Below, in pieces: positions 8,472 to 17,979 of a stretch of 64,000 bases of DNA; position 1 is the stretch's first letter; the number at the start of each line of letters is the position of its first letter. Made by a program: the position numbers and the translations under genes. The notes below the pieces were generated by a model. It did not search any database and was not told the DNA's origin. It saw nothing but the letters and a program-made list of their open reading frames with translations. Source of the DNA: Schlesneria sp. DSM 10557 (GTDB taxonomy: Bacteria; Planctomycetota; Planctomycetia; Planctomycetales; Planctomycetaceae); the NCBI RefSeq assembly GCF_041860085.1, contig NZ_CP124747.1, positions 3,720,001 through 3,784,000 on the forward strand. Reading direction: 5' to 3'.

Positions 8472-9776
8472 TTACTTCTTTTCCGCAATGTCGTAGCACA
8501 TCAGCGTATTTTGCTCACGTAGATACAGCTTCCCATCCGCAACGACGGGTTGTGCCCAGGACTCCCGCTCCTGGTAGACAGGCATGAAGCTTCCTTTGAG
8601 CTTGTATTCGTTCGGCGTCGCTTCAATCAGAGCCACCTCACCACTTTGATAGCGGAAGATCAGATGGCCATCGACGGCGGTAATGGCGGCAGAACCCTGC
8701 CCTACGCCACGCAGTTTCCCGCCCCACTTCACGTCACCCGAAATCAAATCCACACAGATTGGGAAGCCATTATTGTGGCCGTTTCCAAAGTAAAGATGCT
8801 CACCCATCAGGACCATTCCACCGTGATGGTTTTGAAGTTGTTTTGCAGCGCGTGAGTACTGTTCGACGGCTTCCACACCCTTCCCCGAACGTTTCAATTT
8901 CAACAGCGCCGATCCACCATCGTCGTACCCTGTTGAGCCGAACACGTAATCTCCCGAGACGATCGGAGTCGGAATGTCCGCCACACCGTTGGCGATCTTG
9001 TTGTAGCTCCACAGATGCTTCCCGTCGCTGGCACGCACACCGATCAAGCCACGGCCGATCAGTTGCACGTACTGTTTGACGCCTGCTCCGTTACTGATCG
9101 TCATGACCGAGTATCCCGCTCCGGGGCTCCCTTTTTCGCCCGCGTCAGGAACGGCCGACCGCCAGACTTCCTTACCATTCACTTTGTTCAGACAGACAAT
9201 CATGGCCTCTTCGCTGCCGGGCGTACACAGGACGTGTTTCCCGTCGACGAGCGGAGATTCAGAGAATCCCCAGCCGGACATCATCCGTCCGTTCCATTCC
9301 TTTTCAAAATTCTTACTCCAGACGACACTCCCGTCGGCCACCTTGAGGCACGAGATCTGGCCGTTCGATGTGATCACGTAGAGCCGATCTCCGTCAACAG
9401 TCGGAGTGCAGCGGGATCCGTCGTAGCCGTGCTTGGGGACCGAATCGGTCAGTGGAGCAGTCCAGGCCACCGCACGCGTTTTCAGGTCGACCGCGACGAC
9501 AGCCTGAGAATCACCGATGTTCCCCGTGGTATAAAGCCGGTCACCGACGATGGAAACGCTGGCGTAACCCTGCCCCATCCCTTCCAACTGCCACAGTAGT
9601 TCCGGCGGTGTCGCTTCCCAGTCTTTGGCGATCCCTTTGAAGGGGCTGATATTATCCCCTTTCTCTCCGCGCCATTGCGGCCAATCTTTTGAGGATTTGG
9701 GTTCCGCAGCATCACTCGCCGAGTGCAGCAGCCCACAAAAGACCAGTAAACTGAACGCGACGAGCAACCGGGGCAT
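8472..9776 (-). CDS. Secreted PQQ-like beta-propeller protein
   Basis: A 434-residue exported protein built from repeated beta-propeller blades of the PQQ-enzyme type. The start is set at ATG 9776, with AGGAGAG eight bases upstream, giving the signal peptide MPRLLVAFSLLVFCGLLHSASDAAE. Blade repeats read as Trp-containing strands such as DWPQWRGEKGDN, RLYTTGNIGDSQAVVAVDL, DGDRLYVITSNGQISCLKVAD and DGKLYLREQNTLMCYDIAEKK. The opening DWPQWRG is typical of the planctomycete outer-membrane-assembly/PQQ-like family. I see no catalytic quinoprotein dehydrogenase motif, so this is more likely a binding or scaffold protein than an alcohol dehydrogenase. A similar protein is encoded at 39011-40252. Two hairpins follow the stop codon. 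Confidence 0.85.
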   Translation of the reverse strand: MPRLLVAFSLLVFCGLLHSASDAAEPKSSKDWPQWRGEKGDNISPFKGIAKDWEATPPELLWQLEGMGQGYASVSIVGDRLYTTGNIGDSQAVVAVDLKTRAVAWTAPLTDSVPKHGYDGSRCTPTVDGDRLYVITSNGQISCLKVADGSVVWSKNFEKEWNGRMMSGWGFSESPLVDGKHVLCTPGSEEAMIVCLNKVNGKEVWRSAVPDAGEKGSPGAGYSVMTISNGAGVKQYVQLIGRGLIGVRASDGKHLWSYNKIANGVADIPTPIVSGDYVFGSTGYDDGGSALLKLKRSGKGVEAVEQYSRAAKQLQNHHGGMVLMGEHLYFGNGHNNGFPICVDLISGDVKWGGKLRGVGQGSAAITAVDGHLIFRYQSGEVALIEATPNEYKLKGSFMPVYQERESWAQPVVADGKLYLREQNTLMCYDIAEKK

Positions 9777-10101
9777 CAGATCTCTCCTGAAAAGCACAAT
9801 GAATCCTGCATTCGAGCTTCAGCTCAATCAATTCGATGATGGAAACAACGTACCGCTGGTCATAGTCCAAAAACAGAATGAACACAACAACAGCGGAACG
9901 GACTTGCCTCGCGCGAAGCAGGCGAGAGCACCTTGCTGAACCTCGAATTGATCGCCCAGGCGTGACGCACGCAGGGCTGTAACCACGCAATTGAGGGGAC
10001 CCGAACTCACTCGTACCGCGCCGCAGTGACTGAATGCTGGCTCAACGCTTCGGCAGGTACCGACCCTTTTCAAATAGGCTCGGGGCTCGGTCAGGACTCA
10101 A
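9777..10101. other. Intergenic, no gene seen
   Basis: About 325 bases between the beta-propeller start and the end of the UdgX fusion, which are on the same strand. I see no convincing ORF, RNA or hairpin. Confidence 0.3.
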
Positions 10102-11511
10102 TCATGAGTTGTCAGCCTGATGTTTGGCCGCTTTCAAATCGTCAATCAGCAATTTACGCAGAGACTCAGACTGCAGACTTCTGAGGATGGCAGAAGGGTG
10201 ATACGTTGCGAGGGTGTGTTCGCACCAGTCGGAACGGACGAACTGGCCTCGCTGACGGGTCACGCTGAATCCCGGGCCGATCAACGAATGAGCGGCGGTC
10301 GCGCCCAGACAGACCAGGACTTTAGGTTTGATCAGCCTCAGTTCGGCATCGACCCAAGGCCTGCAGGCGGATGACTCACGCGCTGACGGCTTTTTGTGCA
10401 GACGTCTCTTCTCGGTCGGTTCAAACTTGAAATGCTTCACCGCGTTGGTGAGGTAGACTTCCGATCTGTCCATTCCCGCCTGCTGCAAAGCGTCGTCCAG
10501 TACATGCCCCGCTGGCCCCACGAAGGGCCGCCCGGCGAGGTCCTCCTGATCACCAGGCTGTTCGCCAACCAGGACGATACGGGCGTCAGCCGGCCCCTCT
10601 CCGAAGACTGTTTGAGTTGCCTCGCAGTACAAATCGCAGCCGCGACAGGTCTTGGCAGCCTCTCGCAATGACTTCAGCGTCTGGTGCGCAGGAAGATAGT
10701 CACGCGCGGATCGCGCATGGCCTTCCTGACGAGCGATCATCTCGGCGACTCGACGAGGGGCATCGTTCAGCAGGTCATCGATGATCGTCGCCTCGGGCAG
10801 CGTGGCCCAGTGTCGAACGGGCATTTCCCTGATCATGGTCTTCACCTTGATTCGCGCGGGATTGAAAATCGATCCGTAATACGTCAGCCACAAATCTTCC
10901 AGTTCATCCCCGTCCGGTGCGTGATCGCGCGAGCACCCTGGGCCATATCGCAGTTCTTTCTGGTCCCACGAGACAGACTCGTCCGGGGTTAGAATCGTCC
11001 AGTTCATCGCGGGAAATCTCCGCGAGAAAAAGGGCGAGACGAGTCGCACAACCCGATGGTCAGGCCGATGCCAGGCAACGAACTGCTCACCCTCTGGTGT
11101 CACCAGCTTTCGGAAGCGGACGAAGGCCTTCATCTTGTGCGAGTCACGGCGAACCGCTTTCTCCATCTGATGCAGCCGATGAACATCATCATCCGTGATC
11201 ACTTCCATCAAGCGAGCCTCGTTCGTCGTCAGTCGCCACAGCAGACGGTACAGCAACTGAAAGCGATCCGTGTCCCGATGACAACTGACGGCATGGGCCA
11301 AATCGAGAAAGGCCTGCGGCACTTTATGTCCCCGCGCGGGCACTCGCACCAGAGCGCTCCACGACTGTTCCCCGGCTGACTCGTCATCGAACAGGGTCGC
11401 CTGGACAGGACTGTCACGAAAAATGACCTGATCCGGCGGGACCTGAGCATTCAGTAATGCTCGGGAGCAACTTCTCCACTCTGCGAAACTCTGAACAACG
11501 AACGAGTACAT
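10102..11511 (-). CDS. DUF4130 - UdgX-type uracil-DNA glycosylase fusion
   Basis: This 469-residue protein joins two domains. Residues 1-250 resemble DUF4130 (TIGR03915): the YSFVVQSFAEWRSCSRALL start, TNEARLMEVITDDDVHRLHQM, and RFRKLVTPEGEQFVAWHRPDH. Residues 275-469 are a family-4-like uracil-DNA glycosylase: CRGCDLYCEATQTVFGEG, the active-site GEQPGDQEDLAGRPFVGPAG, and TYHPSAILR. The stretch EKRRLHKKP (368-375) carries His372 in the loop that defines UdgX, where that His bonds covalently to the abasic site after uracil removal. Likely iron-sulfur ligands are Cys289 and Cys292 with Cys383 and Cys401. It starts directly beside the stop codon of the radical-SAM gene upstream, a pairing known for this family. 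The role of the DUF4130 part is unknown; it may process DNA with the radical-SAM partner. Confidence 0.9.
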   Translation of the reverse strand: MYSFVVQSFAEWRSCSRALLNAQVPPDQVIFRDSPVQATLFDDESAGEQSWSALVRVPARGHKVPQAFLDLAHAVSCHRDTDRFQLLYRLLWRLTTNEARLMEVITDDDVHRLHQMEKAVRRDSHKMKAFVRFRKLVTPEGEQFVAWHRPDHRVVRLVSPFFSRRFPAMNWTILTPDESVSWDQKELRYGPGCSRDHAPDGDELEDLWLTYYGSIFNPARIKVKTMIREMPVRHWATLPEATIIDDLLNDAPRRVAEMIARQEGHARSARDYLPAHQTLKSLREAAKTCRGCDLYCEATQTVFGEGPADARIVLVGEQPGDQEDLAGRPFVGPAGHVLDDALQQAGMDRSEVYLTNAVKHFKFEPTEKRRLHKKPSARESSACRPWVDAELRLIKPKVLVCLGATAAHSLIGPGFSVTRQRGQFVRSDWCEHTLATYHPSAILRSLQSESLRKLLIDDLKAAKHQADNS

Positions 11512-12765
11512 TTAGAACTCACCATCCAAAGCCGATTGCCCGGTATCGAACAGGAGTAGCTGCTTCTCCCGTGGCTTGAAACGGTCTTTCAGTCCCTGCG
11601 CATCCAGTTGCTTCAGTGCCGGATTGTGGTCGATGGTCTGTACGAACGAAGCGGTCCGGTTCCAGGCGACTCGTAACTTCTTCAGATCACTGACGCGAAT
11701 CGCATGGTGCCTGCGGAGCCGCAGGATTCGATCCACGTTGCGGGCACCGATTCCGGGAATGCGCAGTAACATCTCCCGCTCTGCGCGGTTCACGTCGATC
11801 GGAAACATTTCCCGGTGCGCGAGTGCCCACGCGAGCTTGGGATCGATCTCTAACGAGAGATTCCCGTCTGATTCCGCCACCAGTTCTGACGAACCAAACC
11901 CGTAGAACCGCATCAGCCAGTCGGCCTGGTAGAGTCGATGCTCCCGGACCAGGGGAGGACTCATCCCCGGCAACCTGGCGTCGGCGTGGGGGATCGGGCT
12001 GTATGCCGAATAGTAAACTCGGCGGAGCTTCTGCTGGTTGTACAAACCTGACGCCGTTTTCAGGATTTCGAGATCCGGAGTCGCCGTGGCCCCGACAATC
12101 ATTTGAGTGCTCTGCCCCGCAGGTGCAAAACGAGCCACCTTGAAGCCCGCCTGGCGATCAGACTGGTACTGATCCAAACGCTGCTTGATCGCATCCATCG
12201 CGTCGGTAATTTCAGGCGGTTTCTTCTCTGGAGCGAGGGCCTGCAGATCGGCGGGGGTCGGCAACTCGATATTCACACTTAAGCGGTCCGCCCAACGCCC
12301 CGCTTCTTCGAGCAGATTTTCCGACGCTCCCGGGATCGATTTCAGGTGAATGTATCCACCAAACTGGTGCTCGACGCGGAGCGACTTGGCAACCAGCGCC
12401 AGTTGCTCCATCGTGTAATCCGGATTCTGGATAATCCCCGAACTCAGGAAGAGCCCTTCGATGTAATTCCGTTGATAGAATTCGATCGTCAGACGGACAA
12501 TTTCGTCCACGGTAAAGCGAGCCCGCCGCGTCTCGCTCGTCACCCGATTCACGCAGTACTGACAGTCGTAGATACAGTAATTGGTCAGCAGAATCTTCAG
12601 CAACGAGACACAGCGACCGTCCGGCGTATAGCTGTGACAAATCCCCATCCCCTCAGTGCTGCCCAGCCGACTTCCCGCGCGCGTTCCCTTCGATCCGCTG
12701 CTCGCGCAGGACGCATCGTACTTGGCCGCATCAGCCAGGATCGAAAGTTTTTCCTGTATATCCAT
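11512..12765 (-). CDS. Putative DNA modification/repair radical SAM protein (TIGR03916 type)
   Basis: A 417-residue radical-SAM enzyme. The iron-sulfur motif is TNYCIYDCQYC (Cys64, Cys68, Cys71, a CxxxCxxC pattern). The C-terminus has a helix-hairpin-helix DNA-binding segment, LLRIPGIGARNVDRILRLRR (about 330-350), which argues for a DNA substrate. The N-terminal KLSILADAAKYDASCASSG and the GICHSYTPDGRC segment match the family that travels with DUF4130/UdgX proteins. The stop codon (TAA on the minus strand, 11512-11514) directly abuts the ATG of the UdgX fusion, so the pair is one operon with this gene first. The reaction is unknown; repair or reversal of a base lesion is the usual guess. About 250 bases of gene-free sequence separate it from the divergent exonuclease gene. 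Confidence 0.88.
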   Translation of the reverse strand: MDIQEKLSILADAAKYDASCASSGSKGTRAGSRLGSTEGMGICHSYTPDGRCVSLLKILLTNYCIYDCQYCVNRVTSETRRARFTVDEIVRLTIEFYQRNYIEGLFLSSGIIQNPDYTMEQLALVAKSLRVEHQFGGYIHLKSIPGASENLLEEAGRWADRLSVNIELPTPADLQALAPEKKPPEITDAMDAIKQRLDQYQSDRQAGFKVARFAPAGQSTQMIVGATATPDLEILKTASGLYNQQKLRRVYYSAYSPIPHADARLPGMSPPLVREHRLYQADWLMRFYGFGSSELVAESDGNLSLEIDPKLAWALAHREMFPIDVNRAEREMLLRIPGIGARNVDRILRLRRHHAIRVSDLKKLRVAWNRTASFVQTIDHNPALKQLDAQGLKDRFKPREKQLLLFDTGQSALDGEF

Positions 12766-13041
12766 AAACCGATTAACCGCCAGAAACTCGCCGAATTAAC
12801 AGGAAACAAACGCTCATTTTCGGGACACTTCTAGAGATTTCTGTGCGATCCCTCAAGGAGCAAATCATGATCCAAGACTGCACACCGGGACTGGAGCCAG
12901 CCTGAAAGCCAGTGGCGCAAATGAGACTCATCCCCCCGGAAAAACTTTCCAAGGAGAAACTTTCTGCCAGCATTCGCCCGGTGGAACCGTATTTGCAAGC
13001 AACGGGTTAAACCTCAGAAGATGCATTTTCAGAATCGGACC

Positions 13042-14091
13042 ATGGCGAACCTGATATCAGTGACCGATCGGGGTCTGTATTGTGAACAGGGCGATTTTTT
13101 CATCGACCCCTGGCAGCCCGTCGTGCGTGCAGTCATTACGCACGCGCACGGAGATCATGCTCGACCAGGGAGTGAGCGATACCTGACCACCTCTCAGGGA
13201 CGCCAGGTCCTCCAAACCCGCATGCAGCCCGGCGCCCCCATCGACACCCTCGCTTATGGCGAAGAGCTCTCTGTGAATGGAGTCAAGCTCTCGCTTCATC
13301 CAGCGGGTCATATCCTGGGATCCGCTCAGGTGCGATTGGAATTTCAGGGACAAGTCTGGGTGGTATCGGGCGACTACAAGGTCGCACCCGATTCCACCTG
13401 CGAGCCGTTTACTCCCTTACGCTGCCACACGTTTATTACCGAGTGCACGTTTGGACTGCCCATCTATCGCTGGCGGGCAGACAGCGTCGTGACCGACGAA
13501 TTGAATCAGTGGTGGCGTACGAATCGTGACGAGGGACGTGCTTCGATGATCTTCGCGTATTCGCTCGGGAAAGCACAGCGCGTCGTCTCCTGTGTCGACC
13601 CGGCGATCGGCCCCCTCTTCTGCCACGGCGCGGTTCAACGGGTGAACCGCGATTACATCGCCTCCGGAATCCCACTCCCTCCCACCACCTACGCGGGCGC
13701 TGCATACGGGCGCAAGGACTGGAAAGGCGCCTTGATTCTCGCCCCACCGTCCGCGAACGGTACCCCCTGGATGAGGCGCTTTGGTGAGATTTCCACCGCG
13801 TTCGCCTCTGGCTGGATGCAGGTTCGGGGTGCTCGACGACGACGCGCGGTCGATCGAGGCTTCGTCATCTCGGACCACGCCGACTGGCCCGGACTGCTGG
13901 GAGCCATCCAGGCCACAGGTGCCGAACGAGTCCTCGCCACTCACGGCCGCACCGGGCCCATGGTGCAGTGGCTGCGGGAAGCTGGATACGACGCCCTCTC
14001 GCTGCACACCGAATTCGTAGGAGAAAGGGACGATGTCGACATTGACGCCGTCGACATCGATAGTGCCGGGGACGAGGAGACCCAGACGTGA
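13042..14091 (+). CDS. Ligase-associated MBL-fold DNA exonuclease (TIGR04122 type)
   Basis: A 349-residue metallo-beta-lactamase-fold nuclease. The zinc motif is VITHAHGDHARPG near residue 40. Later metal-binding stretches include HPAGHILGSAQVRL, VVSGDYKVAPDSTCEPF, FITECTFGLPIY and VISDHADWPGLLGAI. This matches the putative exonuclease found with ATP-dependent ligases, related to SNM1/CPSF enzymes. I choose ATG 13042 because family members begin close to the TDRGLYCEQGDFFIDPWQP segment; the in-frame ATG 13021 is possible. The last codons end in an Asp-rich tail (DDVDIDAVDIDSAGDEE). The stop overlaps the GTG of the ligase by GTGA, so they are translationally coupled. In other genomes a ligase-associated helicase and a phosphoesterase complete the set; neither is nearby. 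Confidence 0.9.
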   Translation: MANLISVTDRGLYCEQGDFFIDPWQPVVRAVITHAHGDHARPGSERYLTTSQGRQVLQTRMQPGAPIDTLAYGEELSVNGVKLSLHPAGHILGSAQVRLEFQGQVWVVSGDYKVAPDSTCEPFTPLRCHTFITECTFGLPIYRWRADSVVTDELNQWWRTNRDEGRASMIFAYSLGKAQRVVSCVDPAIGPLFCHGAVQRVNRDYIASGIPLPPTTYAGAAYGRKDWKGALILAPPSANGTPWMRRFGEISTAFASGWMQVRGARRRRAVDRGFVISDHADWPGLLGAIQATGAERVLATHGRTGPMVQWLREAGYDALSLHTEFVGERDDVDIDAVDIDSAGDEETQT

Positions 14092-15695
14092 ACGAGTTCG
14101 CGCAACTCTACCGGGCACTCGACGAGACGACAAAAACCAGCCGCAAGATTACGGCGATGCGAGAATACTTCTCCACCTGCACCGCCAGCGACGGCGCGTG
14201 GGCGATCTACTTCCTCAGTGGGCGACGCTTCAAACGCCTGATCTCGACCGGTCGACTGCGCGAGTGGTGTGCCAGCGCAAGCCAGGTCCCCGACTGGATG
14301 TTCGATGAATGCTATGGGGCCGTCGGCGATCTGGCAGAAACCATGGCCCTGCTCATGCCGGAAGAGTCTACCGGCTCGACAACCTCACTGACGGACTGGA
14401 TCGAAAATCGCATTCGCCCCCTCAGCCAGATGTCCGACGCCGACTGCCGCGAAGCCATGATCACAGCCTGGGGGGACCTTTCCGCTTATGAACGGTTTGT
14501 CTTCAACAAACTCGTCACTGGAGGCTTTCGCGTTGGGGTCGCACAGCAGATGGTGATTCGTGCGCTGGCCGAAACCAGCGGAGTGGATGCGGCGGTCATC
14601 GCACACCGGCTCATGGGAACCTGGGAGCCCGTGCCCGACTTCTTCACATGGTTGCTGGCTCCTGACAGCGGAGAAAGCGATTCCAGTAAGCCCTACCCCT
14701 TCTGTCTGGCTCATCCCACCGACGGTGATGAAGCAACCTTGGGGAACATTGACGACTGGATCGTCGAATGGAAGTGGGATGGTATCCGCGGACAGGTAAT
14801 TCGCCGGGGTGGCCAATCCTTCGTCTGGTCGCGAGGTGAAGAACCGATGCTGGAACGCTTTCCCGAACTGGTTCAGCCCGTCGCGGCGTTACCGGATGGA
14901 ACAGTCCTGGATGGCGAAATTCTCGGCTGGAACGAGGGGGGAGTCCTGCCGTTCAGCGAGATGCAGCGACGGATTGGTCGTAAGACGATTGGAAAGAAGC
15001 TACTGGCCGAGGTTCCCGTCCGGTTTGTCGCCTTTGACCTGCTGGAAGAAAACGGGCAAGACCTCCGGAAGCTCCCACTTTCCGAACGCCGGCAGCGCCT
15101 CGACGCAATGATTGCGGCACAGCCATCGAACTCCTCCATCATGGCCTCACCACTCATCGAAAGTGATTCCTGGGAAGATCTGCGTCGTATCAGAGAGTCG
15201 AGTCGCGAAACCAAAGTCGAAGGGTTAATGCTCAAGCGAGCCAGTTCCGAGTACGGAGTCGGACGCGTAACGGGACTCTGGTGGAAATGGAAAATTGAGC
15301 CCTACACATGTGATGCCGTCCTGGTTTATGCGCAACGCGGTAACGGCCGGCGAGCCAGTCTGTATACCGATTATACCTTTGCCGCCTGGGACGGTGGCTC
15401 GCTGGTGCCCTTCGCCAAAGCCTATTCGGGACTGACGGATGCGGAAATTCGCGAAGTCGACCGCTACATCCGCGAACACACGCTTGAAAGGTTCGGTCCC
15501 GTTCGAGCGGTCACCGCGGAACTCGTCTTCGAACTGGCCTTTGAAGATATCCAGGTCTCAAAGCGTCACAAATCGGGTATCGCTGTCCGCTTTCCTCGCA
15601 TCGCACGCTGGCGGCGAGACAAAAAACCTGAGCAGGCCGATTCACTCGAAACCATTCGGGGCATGATGCGACAAGCGACATCACCCGGCGGCTAG
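14088..15695 (+). CDS. ATP-dependent DNA ligase (TIGR04120 type, exonuclease-linked)
   Basis: A 535-residue ligase that should seal nicks using ATP. Residues 1-200 are the helical N-terminal domain. The adenylation domain holds motif I WIVEWKWDGIRGQ, with the AMP-accepting Lys229. Motif III is seen around VRFVAFDLLEENGQDLR, motif IV in KVEGLMLKRASSEYGVG and motif V in WWKWKIEP. The C-terminal OB-fold domain contains ELVFELAFEDIQVSKRHKSG and FPRIARWRRDK. It starts with GTG 14088 inside the GTGA overlap with the exonuclease. Length and architecture match the bacterial ATP-dependent ligase group linked to Lhr-like helicases and used in repair, not the NAD-dependent replicative LigA. Confidence 0.94.
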   Translation: MNEFAQLYRALDETTKTSRKITAMREYFSTCTASDGAWAIYFLSGRRFKRLISTGRLREWCASASQVPDWMFDECYGAVGDLAETMALLMPEESTGSTTSLTDWIENRIRPLSQMSDADCREAMITAWGDLSAYERFVFNKLVTGGFRVGVAQQMVIRALAETSGVDAAVIAHRLMGTWEPVPDFFTWLLAPDSGESDSSKPYPFCLAHPTDGDEATLGNIDDWIVEWKWDGIRGQVIRRGGQSFVWSRGEEPMLERFPELVQPVAALPDGTVLDGEILGWNEGGVLPFSEMQRRIGRKTIGKKLLAEVPVRFVAFDLLEENGQDLRKLPLSERRQRLDAMIAAQPSNSSIMASPLIESDSWEDLRRIRESSRETKVEGLMLKRASSEYGVGRVTGLWWKWKIEPYTCDAVLVYAQRGNGRRASLYTDYTFAAWDGGSLVPFAKAYSGLTDAEIREVDRYIREHTLERFGPVRAVTAELVFELAFEDIQVSKRHKSGIAVRFPRIARWRRDKKPEQADSLETIRGMMRQATSPGG

Positions 15696-16634
15696 AACCC
15701 TCAACGAACATTCAACTTAACATTCAGCGAATTCCGCCATCAAAATTTCCCGCCCTGCTGCTAAGAGTCAACAGCCCTCTACCCTCTCTCTTCTTCGAGC
15801 CCAATAATGCCTCGTCCGCAGAAACTGATATACGCATTAAAGCGTAAGCAAAAAACAAAAAAGTTCTTGCAATGAAAGATGACCGCGGTAATGGTAATCA
15901 TCTAGTTCATTGGACGAGCGAGTTAGCTTCAAACCCAAATGAGAATCACAGACCGAAGAACAGCCATGCTGGTCGCCGCCGGTCGCTGAGAGATTCCTTT
16001 CTCTCGCCCTGCGCCAGACGACCTTTTGCGACTGTTTCTCGCCGCTTTCGTTCGCCGTGCGCATAAATACTGGAATATTTTTTGAACCCGTCCGATACAC
16101 TTGGCGGTTCATTACATGCCAATCTGGAGGCGCGATGGTGAGCACACTAGCGTTCGCGGAACTCCGTAAACGAAGCTCCCGATGTAAGGTTTCCAGTACG
16201 TCGCGTCGCATCGTAAATTACAGCCACACAACAATCTTCCCCACTTACGTACCGCTTCGAATTCGCTGTCCAGTCCGCCGTGAATGCGACCGCAACAACC
16301 CTTGAGCAAACTTTAACGACTGTAATTTTCCGACCTTGAGATCCGCCCCGCTCCGTACTCCGTAGGCCAGGCGCAACGTGGGCCACGAATTAATTTGCTT
16401 GCGGAGGTTTCTACAGCACGATATTCTGATTGCTCAGTTCATAAAGCAGAGTATGACACTCTGTAACAACTCATAAGATGACTTGAGCGTCGCCGACGAT
16501 CGGCAACGGAAGCACCTCGTTCTTGCACTAAGCCTTCGGACAGCCCTGTCCAATATTCCGGGATCTTACTGCGCATTCGCCCGCAATTTTTGGCCACACT
16601 CGAACCACTGCCCCCGCTCCAAGGAGCACTCTCG
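15696..16634. other. Long gene-free stretch between ligase and methyltransferase
   Basis: About 940 bases with lower GC content than the flanks and a T/A-rich patch near 16070-16085. ORFs up to 124 codons occur on the minus strand (15837-16211), but their translations are Arg/Ser/Thr-rich and match nothing I know. The one clear element is the AAGGAG Shine-Dalgarno at 16621-16626. This could be gene remnant or regulatory DNA. Confidence 0.35.
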
Positions 16635-17513
16635 ATGAGCTTGCTACAGAAAGTGCAAAACCGGCTTACCCGGCTTGCAGGATTCGGTGATTACTCGCCT
16701 TGCTCTTTCTACTCTCCCATCCCCTCAATCCAAGAAGTCCGCCGAGATGTCGATCGCATCTTCGATCGCTCGCTCCGCGAACTTGGGGGTGTCGACCTGA
16801 ACGCATCAGGACAACTCGCCTTACTCAACGAACTGAAGCAGTTCTATGCCGAACAACCCTTTGCCGAAGAAGCACAACCCGAATTACGATACTTTTTCAA
16901 TAATCCGTTCTACTCATATGCCGACGCCCTCTTCCTTTACAGCATGATTCGCCATGCCAGGCCGAAGCGAATTATCGAAGTCGGGTCGGGCTACTCCTCG
17001 TTCGTAATGCTCGACACCAACCAGCAATTTTTTGATAACTCAATCCGCATGACGTTCATCGATCCCTATCCGCAACGACTGCAGTCGCGGTTTAAAGAGG
17101 CGGATCACCGCGTCGCAGAGGTCATCCCCAAGCGGGTACAGGACGTCGAACTGAGCCGGTTTGATCAACTGGAGGCCAATGACATCCTGTTCATCGATTC
17201 GTCACATGTGGCCAAAGTGGGCAGTGACATCAATTTCATCCTGTTCGACATCCTTCCTCGCCTTCCGCCGGGGGTCTTCATCCACTTCCATGACATCCAC
17301 TACCCATTTCAATACCCCGAGAAATGGGTTCTTAATCGACGCTGGTTCTGGAACGAAGCTTACATCCTGCGATCGTTTCTGCAGTACAACTCCGCCTTCA
17401 AGGTTCGTATCTGGAACCATTTCCTGGGCCTGTTTCACCCCGAGAAACTCGAGGAATTCATGCCTCTGAGCATGAAAAACATCGGGGGCAGCATCTGGCT
17501 GCAACGCGTGTAA
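16635..17513 (+). CDS. Class I SAM-dependent methyltransferase (Methyltransf_24 type)
   Basis: A 292-residue protein from ATG 16635, which has AAGGAG eight bases upstream; the longer frame from TTG 16590 would span that Shine-Dalgarno and is less likely. The core is a Rossmann methyltransferase: motif I RIIEVGSGYSSFVMLD, then MTFIDPYPQRL (motif II), NDILFIDSSHVAKVGSD (motif III/IV) and FILFDILPRLPPGVFIHFHD. The latter resembles methyltransferases that act on small metabolites or sugars. The N-terminal SPCSFYSPIPSIQEVRRDVD and the C-terminal FHPEKLEEFMPLSMKN segments are not diagnostic. The substrate is unknown. No glycosyltransferase or other partner is adjacent. The downstream region 17514-17850 contains no gene I can support. 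Confidence 0.82.
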   Translation: MSLLQKVQNRLTRLAGFGDYSPCSFYSPIPSIQEVRRDVDRIFDRSLRELGGVDLNASGQLALLNELKQFYAEQPFAEEAQPELRYFFNNPFYSYADALFLYSMIRHARPKRIIEVGSGYSSFVMLDTNQQFFDNSIRMTFIDPYPQRLQSRFKEADHRVAEVIPKRVQDVELSRFDQLEANDILFIDSSHVAKVGSDINFILFDILPRLPPGVFIHFHDIHYPFQYPEKWVLNRRWFWNEAYILRSFLQYNSAFKVRIWNHFLGLFHPEKLEEFMPLSMKNIGGSIWLQRV

Positions 17514-17855
17514 AGACCAGCAGCAACGGGCGACAAACCAGCCAGTCAACCTCAGTCTCGCTACCTCGTGGCATCCTGGCGCTCACGAAACTCCCCGCCA
17601 TCAGACAGAAACGGAGGTAGTGACTGCCGGCCGGCAGAGCAAGCACATTGATTCCGCGCACAAAGAGGTAAGCCGTGCGAAATGCGACTGCCGACGGCAT
17701 GCCTCCACCCGGCGCGGCGATGATCACCACCTGACTCAAATCCGCCAGCCGATACGGTTCACGCGTAGACTTTGCAGTCAGTCCGCGCCAACCACAGAGC
17801 CCCCGAGCCGTAAACCCTGCCGAGAGGCAGATAAAGAAACCATCGCGAGAAACAA

Positions 17856-17896
17856 AAAGAGGGAAGGGACACCACTTCGGGCACCCTTCCCTCTTT
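17856..17896. terminator. Strong bidirectional terminator next to tRNA-Lys
   Basis: AAAGAGGGAAGGG (17856-17868) pairs perfectly with CCCTTCCCTCTTT (17884-17896) across a 15-base loop. The A run at one end and T run at the other give a terminator on both strands. It lies ten bases past the 3' end of the minus-strand tRNA. Confidence 0.8.
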
Positions 17897-17906
17897 GTTG
17901 CAACAG

Positions 17907-17979
<73 letters not shown>

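Noticed and set aside
13417..14133. 238-codon minus-strand ORF over the exonuclease gene
   Set aside because: Runs antisense to a well-identified nuclease with clear motifs; its translation is Gly/Arg/Pro-rich and without family look. It is a shadow of high-GC codon bias.
15837..16211. 124-codon minus-strand ORF in the gap before the methyltransferase
   Set aside because: No Shine-Dalgarno, no recognisable motif, and codon use unlike the surrounding genes. I left the region as gene-free.
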